Source: Solirubrobacter sp963837485 | GTDB lineage: Bacteria; Actinomycetota; Thermoleophilia; Solirubrobacterales; Solirubrobacteraceae | Length of the DNA: 64,000 nucleotides | Direction of reading: 5' to 3' | Assembly (NCBI GenBank): GCA_963837485.1 | Contig: CAWINP010000027.1 | Span: forward strand, 1-64,000 | Part shown: one piece after another, positions 40,869 through 48,555 of the stretch | How positions within the stretch are numbered: position 1 is the first letter of the stretch | How the letters are laid out: each line of letters starts with the position of its first letter | Notes under the pieces: model-generated | The model's database searches: none | Told to the model about the DNA's origin: nothing | The model's input: only the letters and a program-made list of their open reading frames with translations | Translations under genes and position numbers: made by a program

Positions 40869-41600
40869 TCAGGGCAAGGTCGCGAGGAGCTGCGCGACCA
40901 GCGCCATCAGTGCGCTCGGTGTCGCGCCGCGACCGCACCCTCCCGGGCAGTCGACGGCGGTGCCCAGCTGCAGGTTGCCGTGACGCAGGTAGCAATCACT
41001 CTGGCGCGCGCCACGCGAGCACACCACGATGTCGTCGACGATTCCGGCCGCGGGAACGGGGATCGCCTCGACGCCGGCGTCGGCGATCGCCACCATGCCG
41101 GTCGCCGACGAGCCGCACCGCAGGCCGATCTTCGCCATGCGCGAGCCGGCACGATCGACCGGGCCGTCGTCGACGGCGTCGAGACAATACGGCGCATCGT
41201 CGCCGCAGTGCGCGAACGTGCCTACGAGCAGCCGCTCATGCCGCACGAAGCACTCGACGGCGCCGCTCTTGATGTCCGTCCGGCACCGCAGCTCCTCGGG
41301 ATTTGCCCGTAAGGCCTTGCCGTCGACGGTTCGTACGTTGCCGCCTTGGGGGACCCCGCGACAGCTGAAGCCCAGGTCCTGGCCCGCCGTGCCCTCCCCG
41401 CCCCACGCTCTACCGACAAACGTGCGCGACCGAAGCTCGAATCCGCAGCGCGGGGTGCCGGGTATCTGCATTCCCGCGAGGCGATCGAGATCGAGCGTGC
41501 TGGGCAGGCGCCGTGCGTTGATGTCGGGCCCGGATGAGCCGCATGCTGAGACGGCCGCCAGCAAGGCAAGCAGCGTCACGGCTTTGACCACCTTCACCAC
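40869..41600 (-). CDS. Cys-rich lipoprotein of unknown function
   Basis: A 243-residue secreted lipoprotein. The signal peptide (MVKVVKAVTLLALLAAVSAC) ends at the lipobox Cys. The mature part has about twelve cysteines in spaced pairs (GAVECFVRHERLLVGTFAHC, then ARQSDCYLRHGNLQLGTAVDC), which suggests an internal duplication with disulfides. No known family is recognised. It is upstream of the rhodanese gene but about 115 nt away, so cotranscription is uncertain. Confidence 0.7.
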   Translation of the reverse strand: MVKVVKAVTLLALLAAVSACGSSGPDINARRLPSTLDLDRLAGMQIPGTPRCGFELRSRTFVGRAWGGEGTAGQDLGFSCRGVPQGGNVRTVDGKALRANPEELRCRTDIKSGAVECFVRHERLLVGTFAHCGDDAPYCLDAVDDGPVDRAGSRMAKIGLRCGSSATGMVAIADAGVEAIPVPAAGIVDDIVVCSRGARQSDCYLRHGNLQLGTAVDCPGGCGRGATPSALMALVAQLLATLP

Positions 41601-41792
41601 CGACTCAGCCGGCCGCGCTCCGCTGCGCCTCGGGCGACGAGGACGCTCGCCGGCCCCGGAGCCTTCGTGAACATCCCCCGCGGGGCATCGTGATCTCGAT
41701 CAGCGAGAACGTCCCGCCGGTCTGCGCGGTATCCGCCGAGTCACTCGCTCGCGCAGACTCCGGCGCACCACGCGACGTCGATCGCCAGCGGG

Positions 41793-42635
41793 TCATGGCC
41801 TCCGCACCACGATGTCGCCCACGGCGGTGCGCGCGCGCACCTCGACGGTCTCGGCCGACGATTCCGGGGCGCCGGCCTCCTGGAGCGCGTTGCGCACGCG
41901 TCCTGCGGTGGCGTTGACGTCAAGCCATGCCGCCGTGCCCTCGCGGATGCCGACCTCGACGTCGCCCAGCTGGGTCTCCAGCACGACCGAGCCGCGCATG
42001 ACCTCGCCCAAGCGGACGTCGCCGTTGGCGGACTTGGCGACGACGCCGGCGTGTGCCGCGTCGACGGCGATGCTGCCGTTGGCCGCGTTGACGCGCAGCT
42101 CGCCGTCGGCGACCCCGACCCAGGTGTCGCCGTTGGAATTCTTGATCACCGCGCTGCTGTCGAGCTCGCGCAGGCGCACCTCGCCCGAGCCGGTCGTCAC
42201 CTCGGCGTGGCCGGTGGCACGGTCGACGCTGATATCGCCGGTGCCGCTCTTGAGGATCAGCGCGCCGGCCTCGCCCAGCGCGATGCGGCCGAGACCGGTC
42301 TTGACACGGCAATCGCCGAGGCGACCGTCGCCCTGGAAGTCGGCGAAGCTCAGGGCGCCGTGCACGTGCGAGCCGGCGGGCACCTCGAGCGTCACATCGA
42401 TCGAACCGCCGTCGCGCTTGAGCCAGTGGCGCAGCTTGGAGGCCTTGACCAGCAGCTGCCCGTTCGCGTACTCGACGCGGGTCAGCTCGGCGGCCTTGCG
42501 ATCCTCGTCGTTGGACGCGTCGCTCGGATGCACCTCGACGACCGTGGTGTCGGTGTCGGTGGCGCGGATCCGGACGTCGCCGAGGCCGAGGTCGATGGTT
42601 GCGGAAATGGGGTTCGGGGTGTCGAAAGCCGGCAT
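41793..42635 (-). CDS. DUF4097-family beta-helix protein
   Basis: A 280-residue protein built of short repeated beta strands: VKTGLGRIALGEAGALILKS, GTGDISVDRATGHAEVTTGS, SNGDTWVGVADGELRV, SANGDVRLGEVMRGSVVLE. This is the right-handed beta-helix pattern of DUF4097 adhesin-like proteins. No signal peptide is seen, so it is probably cytoplasmic. GGAGG precedes the ATG. It lies 63 nt after a ribbon-helix-helix gene, a pairing seen often in actinobacteria. The function is not established. Confidence 0.85.
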   Translation of the reverse strand: MPAFDTPNPISATIDLGLGDVRIRATDTDTTVVEVHPSDASNDEDRKAAELTRVEYANGQLLVKASKLRHWLKRDGGSIDVTLEVPAGSHVHGALSFADFQGDGRLGDCRVKTGLGRIALGEAGALILKSGTGDISVDRATGHAEVTTGSGEVRLRELDSSAVIKNSNGDTWVGVADGELRVNAANGSIAVDAAHAGVVAKSANGDVRLGEVMRGSVVLETQLGDVEVGIREGTAAWLDVNATAGRVRNALQEAGAPESSAETVEVRARTAVGDIVVRRP

Positions 42636-42698
42636 GGGGATGCCCTCCTGCGGGTCAGGTTCGGGTGTGTGTGTGTTGTCGTGGGAGCGGGGCGGCCG

Positions 42699-43190
42699 TC
42701 AGCGCGCCCATCCGGTGAAGGACTGGCCGATCCGGCCTCGCTGGGGATGAAGGCGGTCGTCCGGTGCGAGCGCGGCCGCCGCGGCGCGGACGAGCCAGGC
42801 GTTGACGGACAGCCGGTCGCGGCTCGCGGCCTGCTCGATGCCGGCCTTGAGCTGCTCGGGAAGACGGAGGTTGATGCGCGCGGTCGTGCCTTCGTCGGCG
42901 TCCGGGAGCGCCGGGGCCGCGGACACAGGCCCCGCCGGCTCGTCGGCCGGTACCGGCACCACGACGAAGTCGGGTTCGCCGGCACGCAAGCGCAGCTCCA
43001 CCGACCCGGGCGCGAGCTCGAGCGTGATCTCGCCCGCGGCGGCGGAGAGCGCGTCGAGCAACATCAGGCGAATCGCCGATTCGAGCGGAGCGGTCAAGCG
43101 CTCAGCGAGCGCGCGGGCGTCTTCGCCGCCCGCGTCGGCGGCGACCGCGAGCTCACGGCGGAGGTTCTCGACGTACTGCGTCAGGTCCAT
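42699..43190 (-). CDS. Ribbon-helix-helix (HicB/Arc-like) protein paired with DUF4097
   Basis: A 163-residue protein. The N-terminal helical domain (LTQYVENLRRELAVAADAG) is followed by a beta-rich segment. The C-terminal RHH fold is at about residues 103-140 (ARINLRLPEQLKAGIEQAA, then RLSVNAWLVRAAAAAL). The start at 43190 is preferred over 43232, which overlaps the inverted repeat 43211-43232. It is probably an autoregulator, not a classical antitoxin, as no HicA-like gene is adjacent. Confidence 0.82.
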   Translation of the reverse strand: MDLTQYVENLRRELAVAADAGGEDARALAERLTAPLESAIRLMLLDALSAAAGEITLELAPGSVELRLRAGEPDFVVVPVPADEPAGPVSAAPALPDADEGTTARINLRLPEQLKAGIEQAASRDRLSVNAWLVRAAAAALAPDDRLHPQRGRIGQSFTGWAR

Positions 43191-43200
43191 GGCATCAGTA

Positions 43201-43232
43201 TGGCACCACTTTGGCACCATGACAAGTGCCAA
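43201..43232. promoter_or_regulatory. Repeat cluster upstream of the RHH gene, probable operator
   Basis: tggcacca occurs as a direct repeat at 43201-43208 and 43212-43219. ttggcac (43211-43217) is inverted as gtgccaa (43226-43232). Such short direct and inverted repeats fit cooperative RHH dimers binding between the RHH gene and the divergent sigma factor gene. Confidence 0.6.
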
Positions 43233-43329
43233 TGTGGTGGGTCGTAGTGTCCGGCGTGGCGCAACGCGAAATCGGCGCCTTGGATCGGGACTGGCCGAGG
43301 CGCCGCCGGCGCGGTACGTTGCGCATGCG

Positions 43330-43935
43330 GTGGACGACGATCAGGCACTGCTCGAGCGTCTGCGGGCCGGCGACGAGAACGCCTTCCGCGAGCTCGTCGC
43401 ACGCCACGACGGAGCGCTGCGGCGGCTCGCGCGGACGTTCGTGCACACGCCGTCGGCGGCCGACGAGGTCGTCCAGGAGACCTGGCTCGGCGTGATCCGC
43501 GGTCTGGACGCCTTCGAGGGACGATCGTCGCTGCGGACGTGGATCTTCCGCATCCTGATCAACCGCGCGCGCACGCGCGGCGTCCGCGACGCTCGCAGCG
43601 TTCCGTTCTCCGCTCTGGACACCGACGACGCGCCCGCCGTCGAGCCGGCCGCCTTCGGCGCCGACGGGCGCTGGACGAGCGCCCCGCCGCGCCTGGAGAC
43701 CGACCCGGAGACGAGCCTGCTGAGCGCCGAGCTGCGCGAGCACCTGTTGCGAGCGATCGACGAGCTCGCTCCCGCGCAGCGAGCGGTGATCACGCTCCGC
43801 GATCTCGTCGGCGTCCCGGCCGAGGAGGTCTGCGAGCTGCTCGAGCTCAGCGAGGGCAACCAGCGCGTGCTGCTGCACCGCGCGCGATCGCGTGTGCGCA
43901 GCGCGCTCGTGCCGCTCGTGGAGGTGGCTCGCTGA
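43330..43935 (+). CDS. ECF RNA polymerase sigma factor
   Basis: A 201-residue sigma factor. Region 2 (about residues 15-80) has FRELVARHDGALRRLARTFV and ADEVVQETWLGVIRGLDAFE. Region 4 (about 135-190) has IDELAPAQRAVITLRDLVGV and LLELSEGNQRVLLHRARSRV. The GTG at 43330 is the plausible start. The gene shares a TGATG junction with a zinc-finger anti-sigma gene. Confidence 0.92.
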   Translation: MDDDQALLERLRAGDENAFRELVARHDGALRRLARTFVHTPSAADEVVQETWLGVIRGLDAFEGRSSLRTWIFRILINRARTRGVRDARSVPFSALDTDDAPAVEPAAFGADGRWTSAPPRLETDPETSLLSAELREHLLRAIDELAPAQRAVITLRDLVGVPAEEVCELLELSEGNQRVLLHRARSRVRSALVPLVEVAR

Positions 43936-44207
43936 TGCGCCTCCGGCGCCGCCGTCGCCACGACGCCGATCCGCTCGTGTGCCGCGAGTTCGTCGAGCTC
44001 GTCACCGACTACCTGGATGGCGCGCTTCCGGAACACGAGCGCGTCCGCTTCGAGGCGCATCTCGCCGAGTGCGACGGCTGCGCCGGCTACCTCGAGGACA
44101 TGCGGCGGCTCGTCGGCTCGCTTCACGAGGCGCCCGAGCCGCCGCCGGACGCGGCGACGCACGACGCGCTCCTGCGAGCCTTCCGCGACCTCCGCGGCCC
44201 GACCTGA
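43935..44207 (+). CDS. Zinc-finger anti-sigma factor
   Basis: A 90-residue soluble protein with the HxxxCxxC zinc-finger pattern of ZAS anti-sigma factors in FEAHLAECDGCAGYLEDM, and an upstream Cys in VCREFVELVTDYLDG. It lacks a membrane segment. The ATG overlaps the sigma stop by one base, so it most likely binds and inhibits that sigma factor. Confidence 0.9.
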   Translation: MRLRRRRRHDADPLVCREFVELVTDYLDGALPEHERVRFEAHLAECDGCAGYLEDMRRLVGSLHEAPEPPPDAATHDALLRAFRDLRGPT

Positions 44208-44214
44208 CCGCGGG

Positions 44215-44775
44215 CTAGGCGTGACGCGCACGCTGGTAGTGCCGGGCCTGCCGGGCGCGATTGCCGCACGCGTTCGAGCACCACTCGCGGCGCGGGTGGT
44301 TCTTGAGGAACATCAGGACGCAGCCGGGGGCGCCGCATGCCCGCAGGTCGGCGCGGCGCGGCCCGGTGATGAGCTCGATCGCGTCCGCGGCGAGCGTCGC
44401 GACCACGATGTCGGCGCGGCTCGCGCCGTGGTGGTCGATCGCGGCGACGACGTCGCCGGCTCGCCGGTGTGCGACGGGTGAGCTCGGGGCGCGGGCGCTG
44501 GCGGCGTTGAGCGCCTTCAGGGCCGCGGCGTCCGGCGGCGACCCGTCGATCGCGACGTGCAGCGCGGCACGCACCGCGTGCCTGAGCGCGACCAGCTCGT
44601 CCGCCGCCGGCCGCGCGCCCGGGCCGCCGGGCAGGCGGTTCGCGAGGCCTTCGAGCCATGCTCCGGACGCGTCCGCGAGTCCGTCGTATGCGGTTCCGCC
44701 GACCGCGTAGAGCGTGTTGTGCAACTCGATTGCGAGTGGCTCGTCGCGCAGCGGGCCGGGATATGACGAGCTCAT
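44215..44775 (-). CDS. ABATE/CGNR zinc-finger regulator
   Basis: A 186-residue protein. The N-terminal ABATE domain runs to about residue 130. The C-terminal CGNR zinc finger is LRACGAPGCVLMFL, then REWCSNACGNRARQARHYQR, with four Cys and the CGNR box. The start at 44775 is chosen over 44802, which would sit inside the repeat array. It is divergent from an AhpD-like gene across several TTAGG-type boxes and is likely their ligand-responsive regulator. Confidence 0.9.
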   Translation of the reverse strand: MSSSYPGPLRDEPLAIELHNTLYAVGGTAYDGLADASGAWLEGLANRLPGGPGARPAADELVALRHAVRAALHVAIDGSPPDAAALKALNAASARAPSSPVAHRRAGDVVAAIDHHGASRADIVVATLAADAIELITGPRRADLRACGAPGCVLMFLKNHPRREWCSNACGNRARQARHYQRARHA

Positions 44776-44778
44776 GAA

Positions 44779-44858
44779 CCTAATGGTAGCTCGCCTTGAC
44801 ATCCGTTAGGTGAGGTCGTAGCGTGACCTAACGTCAACAGCGCCGTACAACCGTTAGG
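44779..44858. promoter_or_regulatory. Divergent promoter with an array of ccgttagg-type boxes
   Basis: cgttaggt (44804-44811) and acctaacg (44826-44833) form an inverted pair. ccgttagg recurs at 44851-44858 and a related cctaatgg at 44779-44786. TTGACA (44796-44801) and TAGCGT (44819-44824) are 17 nt apart, so the first box lies in the spacer of a promoter reading toward the AhpD-like gene. Confidence 0.65.
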
Positions 44859-44865
44859 AAGCGTC

Positions 44866-45414
44866 ATGCCTCGAATCACCCCGCTCGATCACGCGACCGC
44901 ACAGGGCCGCGCCAAGGACCTTCTGGATGCGGTCCAGGCGGCGCTCGGCGCTACCCCGAACATGACGCGGACCATGGCTCGCTCCGCGGTGCTGGACGGT
45001 TGGCTGAGCCTCAACGGCGCGCTCCGGCGTGGCTCGATCGGCGTCGCCGACGGCGAGCGGATCGCGCTCGCCGTCGCGGACGCCAACGAGTGCACCTACT
45101 GCCTCTCCGCGCACGCCTACCTGGGGGCCAACGTCGCCAAGCTCGATGCCGGCGAGATCGACCGCGCCCGCCGGTTCACGTCATCGGAGCCGAAGGCGGC
45201 GGCGCTGCTCGCGTTCGCCGAGGCGGTCCTGCGCACCAAGGGCGGCGTCCACGACGCCGATGTCGCCGCGGCGCGCGACGCCGGCCTCAGCGACGCCGAG
45301 CTGGGCGACGTCGTCGGTCACGTCGCTGTCAACGTGCTCACCAACTACTTCAACCGCGCGTTCGAGGTCGAGGTCGACTTCCCCGTCGTGGAGCCTTCGC
45401 TTCAGGCCGCCTAG
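44866..45414 (+). CDS. AhpD-like carboxymuconolactone decarboxylase/peroxidase-related protein
   Basis: A 182-residue helical protein with the redox CxxC followed by His in NECTYCLSAHAYLG (about residues 77-90), the catalytic set of AhpD-type peroxidases. The C-terminal DVVGHVAVNVLTNYFNRAF completes the fold. It is divergent from the CGNR regulator and probably controlled by it. It likely handles peroxide or a reactive electrophile. Confidence 0.9.
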   Translation: MPRITPLDHATAQGRAKDLLDAVQAALGATPNMTRTMARSAVLDGWLSLNGALRRGSIGVADGERIALAVADANECTYCLSAHAYLGANVAKLDAGEIDRARRFTSSEPKAAALLAFAEAVLRTKGGVHDADVAAARDAGLSDAELGDVVGHVAVNVLTNYFNRAFEVEVDFPVVEPSLQAA

Positions 45415-45806
45415 CCGTCCAGCGTGGCGAGCAGGGCCGCGGTGTCTTTGAGAAAGACCTCGCTGCGCGCGATTCGACCGGTCCGCACGGTGAGCAGCTC
45501 GACGACCGGCAGCGAAGCCGAGCGGCCGGTCGCGCGCGCGGTGAACGTGACGACCATCCGCAGCAGGACGGTGTCGTCGCCGACGGGCTGGAGACGGTCG
45601 AGGTCGAACTGCAGGTGGAACAGCTCGCCGATGCGCTGCATCAGCGCGACGTAGCCGGCGGCGCCCCGATGGGTGCCGCCGTAGGGCAGGCTGTCGGGCT
45701 CGATGATCTCGTAGTCGTCGGTGAGCAGCCGGGGGATCTCCTCCCACCGCTGCTCGCCGACGCGCTCGAGCAGATGCCCGACCAGCGCGACGCCGTCTTG
45801 ACTCAT
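45411..45806 (-). CDS. SnoaL/NTF2-like protein
   Basis: A 131-residue cone-shaped alpha+beta protein: LLERVGEQRWEEIPRLLTDD at the start, PYGGTHRGAAGYVALMQRIG, then strands with VVELLTVRTGRIARSEVFLK. This is the general SnoaL-like polyketide-cyclase/NTF2 pattern with no definite catalytic set. It overlaps the DsbA-like gene by 4 nt and is probably cotranscribed with it. The function is unknown. Confidence 0.85.
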   Translation of the reverse strand: MSQDGVALVGHLLERVGEQRWEEIPRLLTDDYEIIEPDSLPYGGTHRGAAGYVALMQRIGELFHLQFDLDRLQPVGDDTVLLRMVVTFTARATGRSASLPVVELLTVRTGRIARSEVFLKDTAALLATLDG

Positions 45807-46729
45807 GCCGCGCTCCAGAGCGCGTCGTCGGCAAGCGCGGTCCGCCGGGCGCGGCGAGCCGCGGCCAGACCGGTGAGGGCAGTCTCGGCGGCGGCGCGGT
45901 CAGGCGCGGTGGTGGTGTCGGCGACCACGCGGGCGACCTCCTGACTCGTCAACCCGCCCGGGTACCTGCGCAACAGGTCGGCCATATCGGGCGGCGGGAG
46001 GCGCTGGAGCCGCGGCTCCAGGTTCATCAGGGCCACGTCGGCCGCCTCCAACGGCTGAAAGCCGGGCACCACCGCGATGCGTCCGTCCGCCGCCGACAGC
46101 ACGAGCGTCGGCGCGGTGTAGCGCTCGGGGCCGTCCGAGCGCGCGGTGCGCCGGAGGGTGACCGCGACCGGACTGGGGCGGCGCGCCTGCGCCCGGTCCG
46201 CCGAGTACGCCGCGCCCACCTCGTCGCCGTGCATGTCGGCCAGCGCGCGTTCGACGTCCAGACCCTCGACGTGCTCGGCGACCCGGGCAAGCGCTTCTTC
46301 GGTGTCGAGCAGCAGCGGCGTCGTGTACCAGGCGAGCCGGAGCAGGCGGAGCACGCTCTCCGCGGCGGGAAGCGATTGGCGCTCGGCCGCCTTCACCAGC
46401 CGGCACGCGGGGGCGCTCGCGATCACGCGCTCACGGACGTGCGGCGTGATCGGCATGCCATAGCGACGGAAACGCAGCGCGCTGAGCGCTCGTCCCGCCG
46501 GCGAGGACCCGCGCCCTACCGACTCCTCGACGGTCTCGACGAGGCCGATCAGCACGGTCCGGAACTCGAGCTGATCGCCGTAGCGTGCCTCGAGCGCACG
46601 CAGCACCGGCTCGAACGAGTACGCCCATGGGCAGAGGGGATCCGTCACGTGCGTGACTAGGACGCGAGCCTCGGGGGACGTCGCCGTGGGCGTCCGCCAC
46701 GGGACGGGCATCGGGGGAAGGTCGGTCAT
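45803..46729 (-). CDS. DsbA-family (FrnE-like) thioredoxin-fold protein
   Basis: A 308-residue cytoplasmic protein of the DsbA/2-hydroxychromene isomerase group. The N-terminal strand-helix carries THVTDPLCPWAYSFEPVLRA, where a single Cys stands at the CxxC position (CPWA). The helical insertion and YTAPTLVLSAADGRIAVVPG follow the fold. With one Cys it may act as a GST-like or isomerase-type enzyme, not as an oxidase. It overlaps the SnoaL-like gene (ATGA). Confidence 0.82.
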   Translation of the reverse strand: MTDLPPMPVPWRTPTATSPEARVLVTHVTDPLCPWAYSFEPVLRALEARYGDQLEFRTVLIGLVETVEESVGRGSSPAGRALSALRFRRYGMPITPHVRERVIASAPACRLVKAAERQSLPAAESVLRLLRLAWYTTPLLLDTEEALARVAEHVEGLDVERALADMHGDEVGAAYSADRAQARRPSPVAVTLRRTARSDGPERYTAPTLVLSAADGRIAVVPGFQPLEAADVALMNLEPRLQRLPPPDMADLLRRYPGGLTSQEVARVVADTTTAPDRAAAETALTGLAAARRARRTALADDALWSAA

Positions 46730-46854
46730 CGACCGCGCACGCTAAGGACCGGCACCGAGACCGCCAATGCTCGGGGCGCGCGGGTTCTTGCCCGTCCGTC
46801 TCGCGGCCGCGGGGCGGCACGTGAGAACCGCCAAAGGCGCGCGACCAACGATCC

Positions 46855-47343
46855 ATGAGCGACGTCGGTGCAGTCCATGTCAGGCAGCACGCCGGGCCGC
46901 GGGCCGAGCTGCGGTCGCTGTTCGAGCTCGCCGAAGACTCCGCCTCAGAGCTCGATGCGTACATCGACGACGGTCGCGTCCTGATCGCGACCGAGGGCGA
47001 TCGGGTCGTGGGTCACGTCCAACTCACAGAGACGGCCGCAGCGTCCGAGGTCGAGGTCAAGAACATGGCCGTCCGCGAGCGGCATCAGGGCCGGGGCATC
47101 GGCCGCGCGCTGATCGAGGCGGCGCTCGCGCTCGCCCGCGATGACGGCAGATCCAGCGTCATCGTCGCGACGGCGGCCGCGGACATCGGCAACCTGCGCT
47201 TCTACCAGCGGATGGGCTTCCGGTTGCGCGCGATCGAACGCGACGCGTTCACCGAGGCGACCGGCTATCCCGCGGGGCTGGAGATCGACGGGATCGAGCT
47301 GCGCGATCGCGTGTGGCTCGATCGTCTCGTCGCGGATCGATGA
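46855..47343 (+). CDS. GNAT family N-acetyltransferase
   Basis: A 162-residue acetyltransferase. VEVKNMAVRERHQGRGIGRA supplies strand 4 and the acetyl-CoA-binding loop (RxxGxG/A), followed by IVATAAADIGNLRFYQRMGF, the standard C-terminal GNAT segment. The substrate is unknown. It stands alone after a 125-nt spacer with no evident regulatory site. Confidence 0.92.
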   Translation: MSDVGAVHVRQHAGPRAELRSLFELAEDSASELDAYIDDGRVLIATEGDRVVGHVQLTETAAASEVEVKNMAVRERHQGRGIGRALIEAALALARDDGRSSVIVATAAADIGNLRFYQRMGFRLRAIERDAFTEATGYPAGLEIDGIELRDRVWLDRLVADR

Positions 47344-47485
47344 GCATTCCGCGCCGGTCGCCGGGCGGCGCCGACGTGCGCGGGCTGCCGTTCTGTGAGC
47401 TCGGGGCCGCGTCGATCGTGCCCTCGGCCGCGCGCTCGCCGCGATCGTCCGGCACGCACTCGCGTACCGCCTTGGGGGTCTCCAT
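47249..47485 (-). CDS. Possible small basic protein
   Basis: A 78-codon frame with an ideal AGGAGGT site 5 nt before its ATG (47483-47485). The first 30 residues (METPKAVRECVPDDRGERAA) look plausible. The remainder is Arg/Asp/Ser-rich and overlaps the 3' end of the GNAT gene by 95 nt, so the frame may end artificially. Nothing is recognised. Confidence 0.3.
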   Translation of the reverse strand: METPKAVRECVPDDRGERAAEGTIDAAPSSQNGSPRTSAPPGDRRGMLIDPRRDDRATRDRAARSRRSPAPRDSRSPR

Positions 47486-47539
47486 CTCGCACCTCCTGAA
47501 CATCAGGGCCTTCGAGGTTGCACTACCCCAGAGCGGCCT

Positions 47540-47773
47540 TTGTCATTACGCGCCACGCGCGCGGGCGATCTCGCGGGCGGAAAGCCGGTCACGATCGGCG
47601 CCGACGACTCTGTCGAGGAGGCGCTGCACACGATGGCCGAGCACCACGTGCGCCGCCTGCCGGTGATCGACGGCCACGAGCTCGTCGGCGTCGTCAGCCA
47701 GGCCGACCTCGCGCGCAACCTCGACGACGAGAAGGTCGGCGACCTCGTCGAGGCGATCTCCGCAGCGCCGTAG
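47540..47773 (+). pseudogene. Truncated CBS-domain protein
   Basis: Only the second CBS motif of a usual CBS pair is present: VTIGADDSVEEALHTMAEHH and RRLPVIDGHELVGVVSQADL, ending in LVEAISAAP. The only start is a TTG without a ribosome site, and the expected first CBS motif is absent upstream. It is most likely a 5'-deleted remnant. Confidence 0.65.
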
Positions 47774-47849
47774 ACGCGCTGCCACGGCCGATCTCGTCCG
47801 GCGCACTGGCCGGATCCGGCCGGGCCGTCTGGTCGTCACAGGCGATGAC

Positions 47850-48555
47850 CTACGCGAACGCGGCCCGTGCGCGGGCGACCTGGCCCGCGTCGGGCACCGG
47901 CGTCTGCGCGAGCGGGAACGGGATGCCGAGTTGCGTGTACTTCGACGCGCCGAGCTTGTGGAACGGCAGCACGTCGATGCGCTCGACGTTGCCCAGGTCC
48001 TGCGCCAGCGCCGCCACGGCGTCCAGCTCGGCACGTTGGTCGTTGTATCCGGGCACGAGTACGTAGCGCAGCCACACCGGCTGGTCGCGGGCGGCCAGCC
48101 GGCGTGCGAACTCGAGCGTCGGGCCGAGCGGGCGCCCGGTCAGCCGCCGGTGCGCCTCATCGGATTCCGGCCTTGACGTCGAGCAGGACGAGCCCGGTCG
48201 CGTCCAGCAGCCCCTCGTCGGCCCGTCGCCCGAGGAAGCCCGATGTGTCCAGGGCCGTATGCAGACCGAGCTCGCGCGCGTCCTCGAGCAGCGCGCGCGT
48301 GAACACCGGCTGCTGCAGCGGCTCGCCCCCGGACACGGTGAAGCCGCCGCCCGCGCTCGCGATGAACGAGCGGTAGCGGCGCATCAGCTTCCGCAGGTCC
48401 TTGCGCGGCGTCTCGGTGCCGTCGTGCCGGTGCCAGGTGTCGGGGTTATGGCAGTACTTGCAGCGCAGCGGGCAGCCCGAGAGGAACACGACCAGGCGGG
48501 TGCCCGGACCGTCGACGCCGGTCGAGAGATCCCACGAGTGGACCCAACCGTTCAC
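47850..48555 (-). pseudogene. pflA: Pyruvate formate-lyase activating enzyme, frameshifted in this sequence
   Basis: The radical-SAM activase installs the glycyl radical on PflB. The N-terminal frame has the CxxxCxxC cluster in SGCPLRCKYCHNP and SGGEPLQQP, and runs to LLDVKAGIR with a stop at 48157-48159. The continuation (DEAHRRLTGRPLGPTLEF, then VWLRYVLVPGYNDQRAELD) is in the neighbouring frame and ends at 47850. Restoring one base near 48164 gives a full-length enzyme of about 235 residues. It overlaps pflB by 4 nt. A single C-run error or a true mutation are both possible. Confidence 0.85.

Noticed and set aside
42699..43190. HicA-HicB toxin-antitoxin module
   Set aside because: Only an RHH protein is present and no HicA-like RNase is adjacent. 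The neighbour is a DUF4097 protein.
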